Positions 36,501-49,797 of a stretch of DNA of 64,000 nucleotides are shown piece after piece. The translations under genes were made by a program, and so were the position numbers. The notes below the pieces were generated by a model. The model was not told the origin of the DNA, did not search any database, and saw only the letters and a list, made by a program, of their open reading frames with translations. Numbering within the stretch: the stretch's first letter is position 1; each line of letters opens with the position of its first letter. The stretch is from Phallusia fumigata (Eukaryota; Chordata; Ascidiacea; Phlebobranchia; Ascidiidae): the NCBI GenBank assembly GCA_008931825.1, contig QXVZ01029387.1, forward strand, positions 62,001-126,000, written 5' to 3'.

Positions 36501-39500
36501 AATGGTCGGGTTCCCAAGTGTCACCAATCGCGTAGTGTTGTTCGCCGTCTTTGCACAGGGGATAGGGAATATTCACTCCACCATCGGCCACTGTGATAAA
36601 ATATTATGGCATTGATAAAAATATCTTTGAAAACCTAAAACTTGAGAATAATTGATTGCGCTTTAACTGTGTGTCATAAAGTATAAACCACTGTGCACCT
36701 GCAGAGGGTTACACAGAATCAAATTATATTAGGGCGCATAAATATATGTATGAAATACAGCAGTATGTGTACTTCATAAATGTATGTAAAGCGTTTGCAA
36801 TCAACTTTCTATTGGTTTCTTGCATATTTATCCTTGATGGACCAAAGACGTGTAAAGCTAGAAATCAAACTGACAATTTAAACAAAAACTTTATTTAAAT
36901 TCCGCTGAGATCAAACCATCAACACTTTTTATTTCTAGTCTTAAAAAGTCGACTACTTACCACCGTTATTGGGATCATCAGCGCACACCGCGCAACACTC
37001 GTTCTTGAACTTGGTGAGTCTCGTGCAACTGAGCCTGGGGCAAATGTGAGGTTCGCATAAACTCACTCCGTTCTTGCACTCGCATGTTCGACAGTCATGC
37101 AACTCGTACGACTCGCCGGATTCGAACCGGTGACCCTGCAGTGCGCAACCGGCCACCAACGGTTCTGAAAATATTTCCACATTCCAAAAAATGAAGTCAC
37201 AAATTTTTAATCCACCAAAACCGATTTAAAATTTTAGGAACAAAATCCTAATTTTTGTGCAAACATTTGTTCGTTCATTTTATTGATACTATTGCGGAAT
37301 GAAAAACGACACCTACTTGCATTGTACTAAATTTCGCTTTTGCGCGCAAGAACGTAATAAATTGAACAAAAAATTACACTAACATGGAAGAGAAACCGGA
37401 AAGCCTTTTATTAACAGGAAACCTCACTACGTATTTAGAGCACGGAGGTAAACATTACCACGAACGTAAGAATAGTTTAAGAAATTAATGCCTCCTCTTC
37501 ACATGCCTATTATGACGCAATACATACCTGCCGAGCACTGGTATACGTCACAACATGCACCGGGGTTGCCATCGCCACGAAACAAAACTTGTAAAGTAAA
37601 ACCAGTCGGACATTCCGGTACTTGACATTCAACCGAGCGACATTTGCATCTGCGGAAAAAACAATATGGTGACTTTTGTTGGAGTCCACAATATTGTGGA
37701 ACAAAAGGCACCGACTTACAAAGTAACCTAATTAGAAGTATAACTGCCATGGAGCTTAAAAATAGTAAATGTAGCGCAAAAGTTGCAACAATCGTTGTGG
37801 TCATTTTGCACTGATGATGACATCAGCGTTAGTTGAAAGTACATTGCAATGTATTTACTATCATACAAACTCTCTGGCAGTTATGTTTTCATTTTTTAAT
37901 CAAAACTAGAAAATGATCGCATTTAAATACTACTTACAAGATTGCCCTGTCAAACCCTATCCGAGTTTGTAAGAAAAACATCACAGCTAACCAATAAATG
38001 CGCTAACTAGGGTACCAGAGCGCTTTCCGTAAACGTATTACACGGCCAATTTGCCAGTTCACGAACATAATGTTAATAAATCACGGATCTTGTCCAAACA
38101 CGACGGCCACATTTTCCGAATTGCCGACGAAGCATGAAGCTCTCAGGTCCGACCTTCCGTAAAGAATTCACGGAATTTCGTCGCGCGGAAAAATGTCGGT
38201 TTAAAATCAAGGTGTCCGCATAACGACCACGAACGCATCATACCGTAAAATATGCGAAGGGCAGTGCGTTGGCGGATATACGCCGTGCGCAAGTTGGAAA
38301 AGCGTTCGTTTACGATTTTTGAATGCTCCCCCTTTATCTCAGGACATAATACCGTTTTATAGGTATAACTAAGACATGAAAGCGCTTTAAAGTTTTCATC
38401 GGTGTTTCGGAAACATCCATTTGGCGTGCTCACGTGGGTCCAACGTCGTGATCGCAAATTCAAAGCCTACTTAACTTCAAAACGACGAAAATTCAAAGGA
38501 TCTCAGGCCGCCACTGCATAAACAAATACGCGTGAGTCGTTTCTAAGCGGTAGCCCCCTATACAAGGGAACCGAAACGTGAAAAAGGACTTGTTTTTATG
38601 GTCTGTTTCCAGGCGGGTTAAATGGACTACCTTAGTGGTCGGAAACTGGATAAGTGGCGTAAATTATTGTGTTTCTTAAAAGCTTTAACAATGGAATAAA
38701 ACACCGTAAATTTAAGGCGTGAATGCTTCACTTGCTTTTAACAACCAAAGGTAATGTTTACTTAGAAACTGCTTAGGTAATGTTTACTTATAAAATGCAC
38801 GAATTTCAGTAATGAATTTTTTTGAAAATTTAAAAATAGCTAAGAACTTTTAATGTGTATCACAATCATAAAAGGTCTACAATTACTTCAGGTATTTTGG
38901 GTAGTCTGTAATTTACAGAACACTTTTGGCTGACTATTTTAGGGACCAGCTTGAATTCGAGACTAACCTCTTTCAAGAAACACTAAGTGTAAAAATATCT
39001 TGCACTACAGTACAAGGCATAATAAACTTCAATCTGTTACCGAGCCGTGCTCCACTTTTTCGAAGTTTTCGCCTAAACGAGTCATTTCATCATTCAAGTG
39101 CCAAACACCTTGGGCCGTGGCCTGTGGCGACAGGTGAGTGACCATCAGCCTCCACGCCCTTGTCACACGCACCCAATATCCCATAATAGAAAACAAATAC
39201 TGGGCGTGCTGCAGGGATATCGATGGTTGCTGAGTGCTGCCAAGGCGGCCAAGGAGTTTACGCGCAGTTAATGGAGTGAATCGGAATTCTATATCCATTG
39301 CCTAGTGGCGTGCAAGGCCGTTAAGCAGAGCACCTGAACGCAAACGCCTGTCAACGCATCGAACATTTACCACAACGCAAATGAAAGCTACACGAAGATC
39401 GTAAACGTCACGCCTTTATTTACTACATGCATTCGTGTTCGTAGAGCACTTTAATCACTAATTCGATGAAACATAAACCTATAGTGAGACAAATCCTTAC

Positions 39501-42500
39501 AAAGTCGACTTTTGTGAACATATTGGGAGGTTTATGGCGTAGATCTCGGCATGGCGAAACCTTAAATCATAGCTTAGTTACCTTACAAAACCGGCAATTT
39601 ACGAAACAAGTTTTGAGGCTTCAGCATCACGATTAACTTTCGCATCTTTGAGAACCAAAGGTCGTCGCCTAATTACGTTTATTGGAGAAACGGAGTTTCC
39701 TACATTTGACTCCTTTGAAATGCGGACAACTATAGTATGCGCGCCAACTGCAGCTGTGCTGAGATCAAAGTCACGTATTTTACAAACACCGCACATAAAA
39801 AACATTATGTCCGTCCATTGTGTGGGCGATATAAGCGAGCCGAACGACACGAAAGGCACTCTTGCCAAACTTTACGGTTACAAAACACATTGAGTTGGGC
39901 TCGCGTCTCACGTTACAAGTGCCCGACAATGGATCAAAGACGTCAGCACGAGGGTAACGGAGCTCGGACTGTTGACGGTAAATATACACTGTGACATGGT
40001 CGGCAATGTCGGGCAGCACAACAATCAAGTCAGCTGCAAGGGCTGTGTTGGATGACTGTTGTACAACAATTTTAACAAACGTTTTGATAAAGCAAAAAAA
40101 CTGCGGCCGGACAATGAAACAAAACCCGCGCGTGTCATAAGTTTGTGGTAGTGGCAGCTGGATGGTCAAAAGGGTTCGGTAAACTTACTAAAATTACCGT
40201 GGGCTGGACCCAGTCTCATCAAAGCAGTTTTGCTCAGTCACCGCTAAGTATTATGTCACAAGCTATACTTTGTTACCGCTGATTGTGAAATATAACTTTA
40301 CAGCGCCGGTCATTTTACAGCGGGGGCAGCCGCCACAACTGACAAAAGTTCTAATCAATGTAATCTCCACCATTGTTTATCTGGACAGGCGCATATGACA
40401 AAAGCAAAATAAGCAACGATCAACTAAGATTACCTCTACAGAAATCAGTGTGAACACGTTTAAAGGGTGGAATTGGTTTACTGTCGATACTTACACATGA
40501 TCCTGTTGACAGCACTGGCGCCTTTCCTTGCTGGCTGGGAATAAATCGCTGTCGTCGGGACAAACTTCTGCCGAAACCACATTGTCGTCACAATTCACGC
40601 TGGAGCAATCCACTTTGTCCGCTGCCAAACGAACAAAAACGAAATGACGTGAAACTTCATCGACTAACGTAAATGAAAAGATGTTGCTTAATTTATTATT
40701 TCGAAATGTTTCAATAACGTACCAATCGGTCGACATTCGTATAAATCGCAGCATGATCCAGGTTGGCCATTTCCAGGCCGAGCAAGGACTTTCTCGGTTG
40801 ACGGGTGACAAATTAATGCCCGACACTTGTCCATGTCACATACACATTTGCTCGGCAAGGGGCAACACGAACCACGAGGTATGTAACCTTCCTGAATGAC
40901 AGAATCGTCCGGGCATGTCGGTGAAGGCTGGAGGCCACAGCGCCTGGTCTGGCAGTCTCTGTCCAGTTCTGAGAAGAAACGATCAAATTTGAACCTACAG
41001 TGCGGCATAAAGTTGCGCCATATCAATGTACGGATGACTGACGTTTACAGAAAGCAATATTCGAGCGGGGCTGATTTGCTTGCTCACAGATATCGTGGCT
41101 ACAAAATAACACTTCAACCATCACCACGCCGGAAGTTGCAGTGCAACGTAAAAACGCTAAAAGGTGATAAGCGCAATGGGTGATGACAAGATGGAGAGAC
41201 AGTACCTTTAAACTGTTTGGAAAACATTAGTAAACAATTTTCGATATTAAACCACGCTCAAGTTAAAGAACTTACAACCCACATAACGCAAATATTAAAC
41301 TCGGGCAAACGCAGATTTTAACAATTACTACCAATGGCTGTATAATTAGGGGCCATGGCACTCTCCCGATAAAGGATGAGCTTCTGTGCTTATTCGAGCG
41401 TTCAGCAAATCGGTGACGTCACAACGACCCTCGACATTCCTTAGTCAGTCCGAGAATCAACAAACTCACTCCGACGCGAAAAGCAAGTGTGTACTTGGCG
41501 AGCACACTGACTTGTGACGTCACAATCGTCGCTTCACCCACGCGGAACGAACGATTTGTGCTAATGCCGCAATAATTGGGGTAGTTTTTGAGCAATTGTT
41601 TCGGCGGGTGTAATGATACATACAAAAGTGTTCTAATTCCATAATCAAATCAATAACAAAACAAGTTTGCCTAGGCAATGATTTTCGTCGAGAGTTATTC
41701 CCCACAAACGCAACACGCTTACCGTAGTTGGCATTTAAAAGAGTGTTTGCTAACTCCCTTACAGCCTGGTTGCTATTTACGGCCCATCTATGGTTTGTGG
41801 CTCGTAGGTACCGTCGCCAAATGGTCCGAGCTCACAGACAATCTGCCAACAGCGTGAGGCAAGACGACTCTAGTTTAGGCAATGAAAAATATTTGTTTTT
41901 GAGGCGTTGGCGCAGCAAACGTTTTCGACTGTTTCGTCGAAACCCGAAAGCAATAAACTTCAGCTTTTGTGGCTTCCAAAGGTATCGTGCCAGAAAATTC
42001 AACAACAATGATTTGACAAGTATCCACAAACGAAAATTGTGTTCGGGTTTCATACGCGGCAAAATTTACTGTTACAAATACTTAAGTTGTTACTGTTTGC
42101 TACTGGAGCTTTTGTGTGACGGAAATGCCTAATATACCTTCTTATTCGCAATCATACCCCAGTAAACACACTGGTACGTAGGGACAAAAATACAAAATCT
42201 AACATTTGCGGCTGTGCGCCACAAGAAAGGCCTATTAATGTACTTCTGTCACTACAGCTGGATATTGTAAAACAACATTACACAGACAGTCAATCGCAGG
42301 TCAACTTTAACTACGCCAGCAACACACTACTTCCAACAGAGGGCTCATTGATAACATAGGTTATGATGATGAAATGCAGACCCTAATGAAGCAAACGGCG
42401 ATAAAATCAAAACCGCAAAATGCCTTTACCCCGGTGATATTTTAGTAACCTTACGTCAGGGCGTTTCGCGAACAACCTAGCCGAGCTTAATTCGCTTCCA

Positions 42501-45500
42501 ACAAAGACCTGTCTAAGCCGACAACAATTTACCTTTGCGAGGAAGGTTAATTGGCGCATGACGTCACGAACGATGCACTTCATATGCGATCAAGTGTTCG
42601 ATAGAGCCACTACATTTTGCCACTTAAAATTGTCATACAAGAGGAAACGCGTAAGTATTAAAAATGGAAGTATGCTTCAGGTTGCAAGTGGAAGGCAGTT
42701 TATCTTTAGCGATATGTACAATAACAGTCGGATTGTTTTCCGTCTACCTATCCCTAATTCTCCTAATGGGGATTGATGACGGAAAAACGAACATTACAAA
42801 TCAAACCTTAAACCCAGTAATTAGACTGTGCGCCTCAATGAGGTATTTTCGCTCATTACATACGATGCAAAACGTGAGCTCACGAAGTGATGCAGCAAAC
42901 ATGACAAGTTACCTTCTTCCTTGGCCAAGGTTAGCTGGCACAGATGGACGTTTTGAAACTGGTATGGATTGGAACAAGCAACTTGTCTGTCGCATTGACA
43001 ATCATGACCGACGATGCTGCAACCGTCGTACGGCGTTGGCTTACACATTTCAGCGTCTCCAAGGGAATCAATGGCCGCTAAAGAACAAAAAACACTTCAA
43101 ACACATTGCATCATACAAAATTATGTTGTAAAGTCCGTGTCTTGCCGCGTGGCAAAATTCACCAAAGGTATTTAATCACACTAACAGTTTAGATCAAAAT
43201 TATGCACAGCTACAAAGAAAAGTGATTCCGCAATGAAGAGGTAAACCGTTTGAAAAATGCTGTTCCTGTCGGCGCAAATGCAATGGAGCGTCACAGCTAG
43301 AACAGCCTGGCACGCAACTCACTGGTTTGGCGAGTTGCAACAAGTTTTTGTCTATTTTGGGCGAAACAAATTGCAGCTTTTCGAAAAATGTGCGGAAATC
43401 AAAATATGTGACAAATTCGCAAACGCGGTTGGTTTACAACAAATCTCTCAATTGCAAGTCAACCGTTTTCAAACAAAAACAGAGTGTCGCTTTCTGACAT
43501 TTTCATTTTGAAAACGAAAAGTTTTATTTGAGTCAAACAAGGTTTGCTTTGCATCAAACAACGTTAAATTAATTGCTAAAAGGGGTTGTAAAATGTGTGC
43601 ATAAGATTTCATAATCATGTAATGGAACTCTAGAAGAATTCTCGTTGACTTCGGGGATAACAACTTGGCATAGTACAAGGTTCAATGACGCTTAAAATGT
43701 AAAAATAGCCGGTATAGTCGGGTATATGGTACGTATATGTATTTTACTGACGTAAATCTTTAGAGGTGATGCTCTTGTGCAAACATTTAATCCTGGGAGA
43801 AAGACTGGTGTTTTTGTGTGTGTCATCCTAGTAATTTCGCACCGCTGAAGGCTTAACTGTCGAATCAAGTTTTGTGTACCTGGCTCACAGTGCGTGCATT
43901 TGTGTGTAGAAAGACCCGGAATGCGCCCGACGATTGTTTCACATGGTTTTGTGTATCAAGTGACGTGTACGAAAACAAAAGCCTACACGACCGAGTTCTC
44001 TCGTGTCCTTACAGAGCACAAAGGTCTCTTTGCTCAGGTGGATTAGGTTATCATTATTCGTAAAACCCAAGAAGTGCAGAATCGATGCAGGCCTACAGTT
44101 AATGTTACATCCAAAAACCACATTACGTAGCACCGGCGCAGCTCTACGCGACAAGGTGTTACAAGGTGACAAGCCTAGACACTATCACGAAACGGAAATA
44201 AACGCCGGCGACAGGCAGTTTTAGTGACTTGCGGTTGTTGTGGTAATTTTTTTGCCACGTTATACAAAAACAAGTAGTCTGGTCGCCACGGCTCACCGGT
44301 AAACTGACTAATACTTTGTTGTGCAGATGTGTAAAACCAAGGTAAACAATTACGCAACGCTGATATTTCCGGACAGTGTAGCTTGGGTGATGTTGTGTAT
44401 GTTGGGGAGAAATCGTCTTGCCGTGTTTACACAGTAAAGTACATGTTGAACTCACGTCGACATGTTCCCATTTCATTGCCAGTGACATGGCTTCCCGGAT
44501 CGAGCCGGATAACACAGGCAAGTTTCATGTCACACTGCCCGTACACGCCATACATCCCCCCACAGACTTCATTTTCCTGTTTCGCACAGATGTAGCAGCA
44601 TCTATAATAAACACAAGTCATATTATTCCAAACACAGTTCTCTTAACAAGGGGTGCCCTCATGACGAATTCGAAAACATGTACCGCACCTAAAAACGACT
44701 CACAAGTGATAACACTATTATATGTCACAAACAAAGTCCAAAATTTATTGATTTATAATCTGTGAGGGTGTGCGCTCTACAAAATGAAGATAGAAGGCAA
44801 ACAGACATAACTTTCACCACATTCAATAGCACAGCCACATCAGCCGTCCAAGTACAGCAAGAATTTGAACTTGTAATGGCCCGCGGCAATTTATTGAAGC
44901 GATGCTAATGCGCACAACTAATGGACCAAGTCTGCATTATGAGCCAATAATTATTATTGCACCGGTTTGTTAAGTGACCCAATGCGCATTAATGCGCCTG
45001 TGTAAAGTTGACATCTCAAACTCGCTTTCGTTTGCCATTCATGTCTTTAAAAATCAAATTGATTAGAATTTTCGTTTGTTAAACGTATTTGTTGTGAGAA
45101 TCCTTTGTTTCGCGGACAAAATCTGCAGTATTTACTTGTTTTATCAGTCAAAACCGGAACTTAAAAAGATTTGGTTGTTTAAAGCAGCGTCTCAGTTTTG
45201 AGTCACGAAAATATGGCAGATCTATGCCAGTTATATTATCGTTATTTGTCAGGTCCCAAGAAAAATCTCTCAAGGTAGGGCAAACCCATTTAAGGCTCCC
45301 AATACAAAATTATTACGAAAAAAAGTGTTAGGATAATTAATAATCGATTGCACATTAAACTGCAATGAACATCCGTTCAATTGTATAAAACAAGATTATG
45401 TTGAAATAAAGCAGTATTCAATACATGTGAACACTTATTTTGTACGCTGCTCCGCAGCTCTCGACCCCCCACCCCTCTCATAGTACCTGATATTTTTCAG

Positions 45501-45730
45501 GGTTTGCCCTCAAGTGTTTAAATAACTGTAGTAACAAACATAAAATGCAACTGTGTACATAAACCCCAGCAAAAAAGACAAACTTACTCGCACACATCCC
45601 GAACTAAACCTCCTTCACATTTTAGTCGAGGACATTCAGTTTCGTCACAACCAGTGCAGGATAATGCCAATGATGCAGCCAACATCGAACAAACAACCAA
45701 CAATAACAAAGCAAACTTGAATGACGCCAT
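27599..45730 (-). CDS. CRIM1: CRIM1-like cysteine-rich transmembrane protein, 16 coding exons
   Basis: Exons on the minus strand: 45730-45588, 44601-44456, 43056-42913, 40968-40723, 40621-40495, 37649-37528, 37164-36961, 36590-36441, 33197-33069, 31322-31178, 30995-30871, 30294-30079, 29436-29227, 28876-28747, 28442-28360, 28008-27599. Phase is continuous and 2730 nt give 909 residues (human CRIM1 has 1036). In order the protein has a signal peptide (MASFKFALLLLVVCSMLAAS), an IGFBP-like module (VCGGMYGVYGQCDMKLACV), and degenerate cysteine modules (GSCCPLPSKCVC, GDGNPGACCDVYQC). Two VWC units follow, then antistasin-like repeats (CTLTVDDCPFGFKRDEQHC and relatives, four in exons 9-11), four more VWC units, one membrane helix and a short basic tail. 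Human CRIM1 binds BMPs and tethers them at the cell surface. The VWC unit in 36590-36441 lacks its CCxxC half. The tail may be alternatively spliced at 27629. Confidence 0.92.
31650..32670. repeat. minisatellite, ~129-bp unit, six core units plus two diverged ones
   Basis: The block tagggggctagtggggtaa recurs at about 31731, 31859, 31988, 32117, 32246 and 32374, spacings of 128-129. Each unit also carries caatgacatgtta, caaactgtcc and aatttcatc. After 32400 two longer, diverged units share ctccatgaccatatctacca and tttcatccaaatcc. The array ends in a purine run. It lies in the CRIM1 intron between exons 9 and 10. Confidence 0.9.
32678..32757. repeat. A/G-only low-complexity run
   Basis: About 80 bases made of AAAAAG-type units on the plus strand (polypyrimidine on the minus strand), directly after the minisatellite. 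The Phe- or Lys-rich frames it produces are not genes. Confidence 0.9.
35699..35731. repeat. perfect 12-bp inverted repeat, 9-base loop
   Basis: CTATATTTATAC (35699-35710) and GTATAAATATAG (35720-35731) are exact reverse complements around acaagatgc. It lies in a CRIM1 intron. It could be the core of a small palindromic repeat; no function is implied. Confidence 0.8.
36134..36380. mobile_element. hAT-type MITE
   Basis: The left end (CAGGGGTGGGTCAAACAACG, then GGGGGCCAAATCTGGCCCGC) has the layout of hAT terminal repeats widespread in animals. The reverse complement of the right end (CATTGGGTGCGCAATTGG, then CACGGGCCGGATT) matches it imperfectly. The flanking octamers ctttaggt and cttttagt agree at 6 of 8 positions, as expected for an old 8-bp target duplication. 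It is 247 bases with no coding potential. It lies in a CRIM1 intron. Confidence 0.6.
37650..40494 (-). other. CRIM1 intron 5 with unassigned open frames
   Basis: This 2.8-kb intron is less AT-rich than its neighbours. It has three minus-strand open frames that read somewhat like protein: 38143-38463 (106 codons), 39599-39868 (89) and 39780-40169 (129). None has a motif I recognise. They may be decayed inserted sequence or chance. A 16-bp direct repeat (aggtaatgtttactta) occurs at 38749-38764 and 38775-38790. Confidence 0.35.
45277..45510. repeat. candidate short inverted-repeat element
   Basis: AGGGCAAACCC (45277-45287) and GGGTTTGCCCT (45500-45510) are perfect 11-bp inverted repeats 212 bases apart, both flanked outside by a caag tetramer. 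This could be a small MITE in the CRIM1 first intron-proximal region. Chance is not excluded. Confidence 0.3.
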
Positions 45731-48700
45731 TGTTGCGCAACAAACGTGTGGAAACGGTTGATCGTTCGTTCGTGTTATTCCTCGTTTATTGGTATGTGGC
45801 AAGCCCAGTACAATGGCAAGTTAAATGTGTGTGCTCGGTGACAATAAGCTTTAAATCCTCTTTGGTTGATAACGCAAGCGGAAAGCACCACGGATTTTGT
45901 CACCAGTATGTGCAAAATATACTTCTAATCTGCAGTTATGTGCTAATGACAGGTAATGCAACTGCAAACAGAGCAGACACGATGATAATAATTAAGTACA
46001 CATAGGCTGTGTAAGTTTGTACATTGTATGGAAAAAAATGAAATTTAGTTGATTCAACTTTACCTGCATAATGGTGGACAGTCAAACAGTTATTAAAAAA
46101 GGATGCTATTGGATTAACAACTACATAGCTAATGGGCATTGTTAAAAAGCGTAAAATGTGATAAGGACCACACAAGAAGATGTCAAACTATGAACAGCCT
46201 ACTTTTCCAAAAACGAGGAATTTTAAATCGGGTAAATCGGCTTGAGAAAACCAAAGTCTTAAAAAATCGGATTGAGAATTTAAGACATCATGCCCATCAC
46301 GTTAAACATCTAGTGAGCCTAAGCTTCAAGGCTAATTTAAGCTTCTCGACCGATTTAGCAATGGCTGAGATCTAACTCGAGTAAGTAAGAGGGTAATTCT
46401 TTATTCTTAACCGTAACTTTACACAGCTACCAAAAACAACTATTTTACTATTAAACGGCAAACCTATATTTTCTGACAAAACTTAATAACGCTTACTTCA
46501 CTAACGCTTCAACCCACAAACCACTATTATACATAGTCTTGAAAACAATTAACAATGCTCTGTGTTAATACGACCTGACAGAACGCAACTCCTCAGAGCT
46601 CACTCATTTTGTGAGCGGCGGTGAAGCTGAAATGGATTCTGGCCCAGCACGTTTTTCTCCGCCGTGCTTTCTTTGTTTTGCTGGGTACATTCTTTCGTGC
46701 GATCGCGTGTGAAGAACCTGCACTCACGCGCGAGCACACACGCTCGATCGTCCGCTCGCCCGCCAGTTCGCCAGCCTGCCCTTGTACTGGTAATGTTACT
46801 TGGTGACGTTTAAAGCACTTTATGAGGTTGATGTAACAAATTGAAAAAAATACTAAACGTTAACTCAGGTGTTTTGAGTTTGGAATTAGTTCCTATGCTA
46901 CGTTTGTACTGTTGTATTTTTACAGCGGAAATCACAATGGAGTACTGAACCTGATTCTTAATAATAACGGAACTAAATTTCGTTTTAACATCCTTTTGAC
47001 CGATACATAAACGATCTGGTGTTTGCGATACGGTCAACTTAATGGCAGAGAATGCACCTCTTTTGCAAAAATGTATAACAACAGAGCAGTGTAAAACGCT
47101 GGCAAGTCGTCATGCTTGCTGTGAGCCTCACCCGTCTCAACCGCAAGAAAACTACATTCAAGGCACAAGTGTCAATGGATGCACTATAATACACCCTTAA
47201 AGTGTGCATCAGCAAGTGTCAGATGATACGCTTTTTACAAAAATATTTCGTAATGCAAGTCGGCCCAGTATTCCTTTTATGCCCCATCTATATCGTTACG
47301 TTACGAAGATTCCTCAGTCGAAGGTCCGTGTGGTTGGTTTGTTATTAATCAATGAAATCGTGCAATTTAGAAAACAATTAAAAGTTGTACTCGTCGTTAG
47401 AAAAAGTAACACCGAACTGCGCATACAATTGGTTAGTTACAGTCATTGGGCTTGAAGGTCGAGCGCAGGTTACAAAGCATGCGTTTGTGCGAGTGGTGGA
47501 GTGCTTGGGCGAGCCTTTTTCATACATTGGCTTAACTCACACGCTAAACTCAAAAGCGCACGCCGGCGGTCAAAATTATCAGCGATTGACTTTCAAAACT
47601 TCTTCGCAATGGCGACGGCGTCTTCAGCCGACAAATGAGGATGTACATTGGTAATACCTGCATGTCTAGGATGTACATTGATTATACTATGTAGGCTACA
47701 TAGGAATCCACATAATGTATGAAGACATCAAGCCTATTTAATAAGCCTGGGTAGCCATGTAAGTTTACGCTTCGGCGAATTGAACGCGAGACGTGACATA
47801 ATTTGCATCAGTTTGACGATTCGATTCGCTCATGTAAACAGGATTACTGTTTCGAAACTTAAGATTCGACTAATTCCCCTTTAAACACATTATGACAACT
47901 TCTAGTAGCATTCTTTCAAAATTGTGCATAAAATTTGTTTCAGGCTTGAATTATTAAGTAGGGTAAATAATAATACCAATACGTCCTCTTTTGGGAGGAC
48001 ATGTCCTCCTTTTCCAAGAAACATATGTTCATCCCAGGACACTCAAAAAGCAAATGACTTTAGTTAGTACTCTTACGTTTAATAAAAGGTCATAAAGTGC
48101 AAGTTTCATAAAATTAATTTATTGTGTGTGGCAGAATACAAAATGCAAATTATTCACATGGGCAAAATCTAACAAATACATTTAGATGTTTATTATTTGT
48201 TTCTGGGGACTGAAACTTGAGCTCGAGAGCATTATCTTGAAAGGAGGGAATGATGCATATTAAATTCTTTTGTTTACTAAAAGGCTGTCAATACTTTAAT
48301 TATTGGTGAACTTATATGGTCAACCGTTACAGATGTGTTATGCTTGTTCGATGTTTTTGTCGTGAGAAACTTTTCTGTCGCTTTTGTAAAGTGATTGGCT
48401 ATCTTCAGCCTTAAGATTGGCTTGCAAGTTGTATTTAATTCCTATCAAATGTGTACACGAACCGGAGTGTCCTAAGCCGGAGTTTTCATTTTTGACCGAA
48501 GCATCAAAGTTATTAATTTTCGAGTGATCCGCATTCGATTTGATTTCGTGATATTCGATGTCGTGATAATTCAGCCAATATTTTTTGACTTGGAATAACA
48601 TTTATTGTTTGTCGCAATTTATTTTACACCGAAATATTTTAGAAGTAGGAGTTTTATTTTCGTTGCTGTCGTTAAGAGATGGGCTGGAATCGGAGTCAAG

Positions 48701-49179
48701 TTTTGGGGAGTCAGCGTAGCAAAGAAACTATCTGTTTACGTTGTTTTGTTTTTGCTTCTATCGCAAACCATAGATGCACAAACTAAATTAATGGATCAAC
48801 TTTGTTTTTACAACGATACATATGGGGAAAGGGAAGATGTTAGAATGTTGGATGTTGCAACTAAAAATTGTACATTGTTGTAATTGTTGTAACAAACTGT
48901 TTACATCCTCCCTCCCCGGGTAAATTATCCCAGATTAAGAAATTCTGGCTCAAACCAAAGTAAAAAACCTGTTGACCTATTCAAGTTTTATTGTTGTGTC
49001 AGCATTCGGCAAAAAAAAAATTCGGACGGAAATATTTTGCTTCTCTCATGGGATATTTAACACGCGAAAATTGCAGATCATTCATTCAGTTTGTAATGGT
49101 AATTGGTAACTCTGGTGTTTGATTTATTGGAAGTTGAAAGGTGGCTTTTTCCTGCAAATTTCCCTAAAATTGCTTCAAG
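45731..49179. other. divergent intergenic region between CRIM1 and PSMB3
   Basis: It should hold the CRIM1 promoter and 5' UTR on the left and the PSMB3 promoter on the right. There is a palindromic stretch at about 47983-48016 (gtcctcttttgggaggac followed by atgtcctcc) of repeat type. An 11-bp direct repeat (gatgtacattg) occurs at about 47640 and 47671. An ATG-led minus-strand frame of 87 codons at 48338-48601 has no recognisable motif. No gene can be supported. Confidence 0.4.
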
Positions 49180-49797
49180 ATGTCTATTATGTCCTATAAC
49201 GGAGGGGCTGTCATCGCCATGAAAGGAAAAAAATGCGTAGCAATTGCGTCTGACCTTCGGTTTGGAGTTCAAGCACAAACAGTTGCAATGGACTTTGAAA
49301 AGATTTTTCACATGAACGATAAGTTGTGTATTGGACTTTCCGGACTTGCCACTGACATACAAACAGTGGCGCAGAGACTTGATTTTCAGCTAAAACTGTA
49401 TGAACTACGGGAAAACAGACCCATGACACCCAAAACCTTTCTGAGCGTTGTGTCAAATTTATTGTATGAGAAGAGGTTTGGTCCATATTTTATAGAGCCT
49501 GTGATTGCAGGACTCGATCCAAAAACATTGGAACCATTTATAGCATCTTGCGACCTTATTGGATGTCCAATGGAACCTGAAGATTTTGTGGTTTCTGGAA
49601 CTTGTGCTATCCAAATGTATGGTATGTGTGAAGCTCTGTGGCATGAAAACATGGAACCAGATGAGCTGTTTGAATGTATCTCACAAGCTTTGCTTAATTC
49701 TGTGGACCGTGATTGTGGATCAGGATGGGGAGCAGTTGTTCATGTAATAGAAGCAGACAAAGTGACAACAAGGAGACTAAAAGCAAGAATGGACTAG
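49180..49797 (+). CDS. PSMB3: 20S proteasome subunit beta type-3, single exon
   Basis: A 205-residue frame of exactly the human PSMB3 length and near identical over long blocks: [11 protein letters not shown] at the start, [69 protein letters not shown] and LKARMD at the end. PSMB3 is the beta-3 subunit of the 20S core. It is one of the beta subunits without protease activity and has no propeptide. The ATG at 49180 gives the conserved N-terminus directly. No intron is present. A poly(A) signal (cacaataaac) is near 50152. The next gene, MBIP, starts 438 bases downstream on the same strand, too far for a tight ascidian-type operon. Confidence 0.97.
   Translation: MSIMSYNGGAVIAMKGKKCVAIASDLRFGVQAQTVAMDFEKIFHMNDKLCIGLSGLATDIQTVAQRLDFQLKLYELRENRPMTPKTFLSVVSNLLYEKRFGPYFIEPVIAGLDPKTLEPFIASCDLIGCPMEPEDFVVSGTCAIQMYGMCEALWHENMEPDELFECISQALLNSVDRDCGSGWGAVVHVIEADKVTTRRLKARMD

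Noticed and set aside
37114-37128. tRNA T-arm-like sequence (ggttcgaatccggc on the minus strand)
   Set aside because: It lies inside a CRIM1 VWC exon and encodes RFESGE in the continuous frame; no cloverleaf can be formed around it.
38143-38463. 106-codon minus-strand frame as an extra CRIM1 exon
   Set aside because: It lacks the cysteine pattern of all other CRIM1 modules, and flanking exons already splice in phase.
41728-42132. 134-codon plus-strand open frame rich in Arg and Leu
   Set aside because: It begins at a non-ATG codon, has no recognisable motif and lies in a CRIM1 intron; chance is the simplest explanation.
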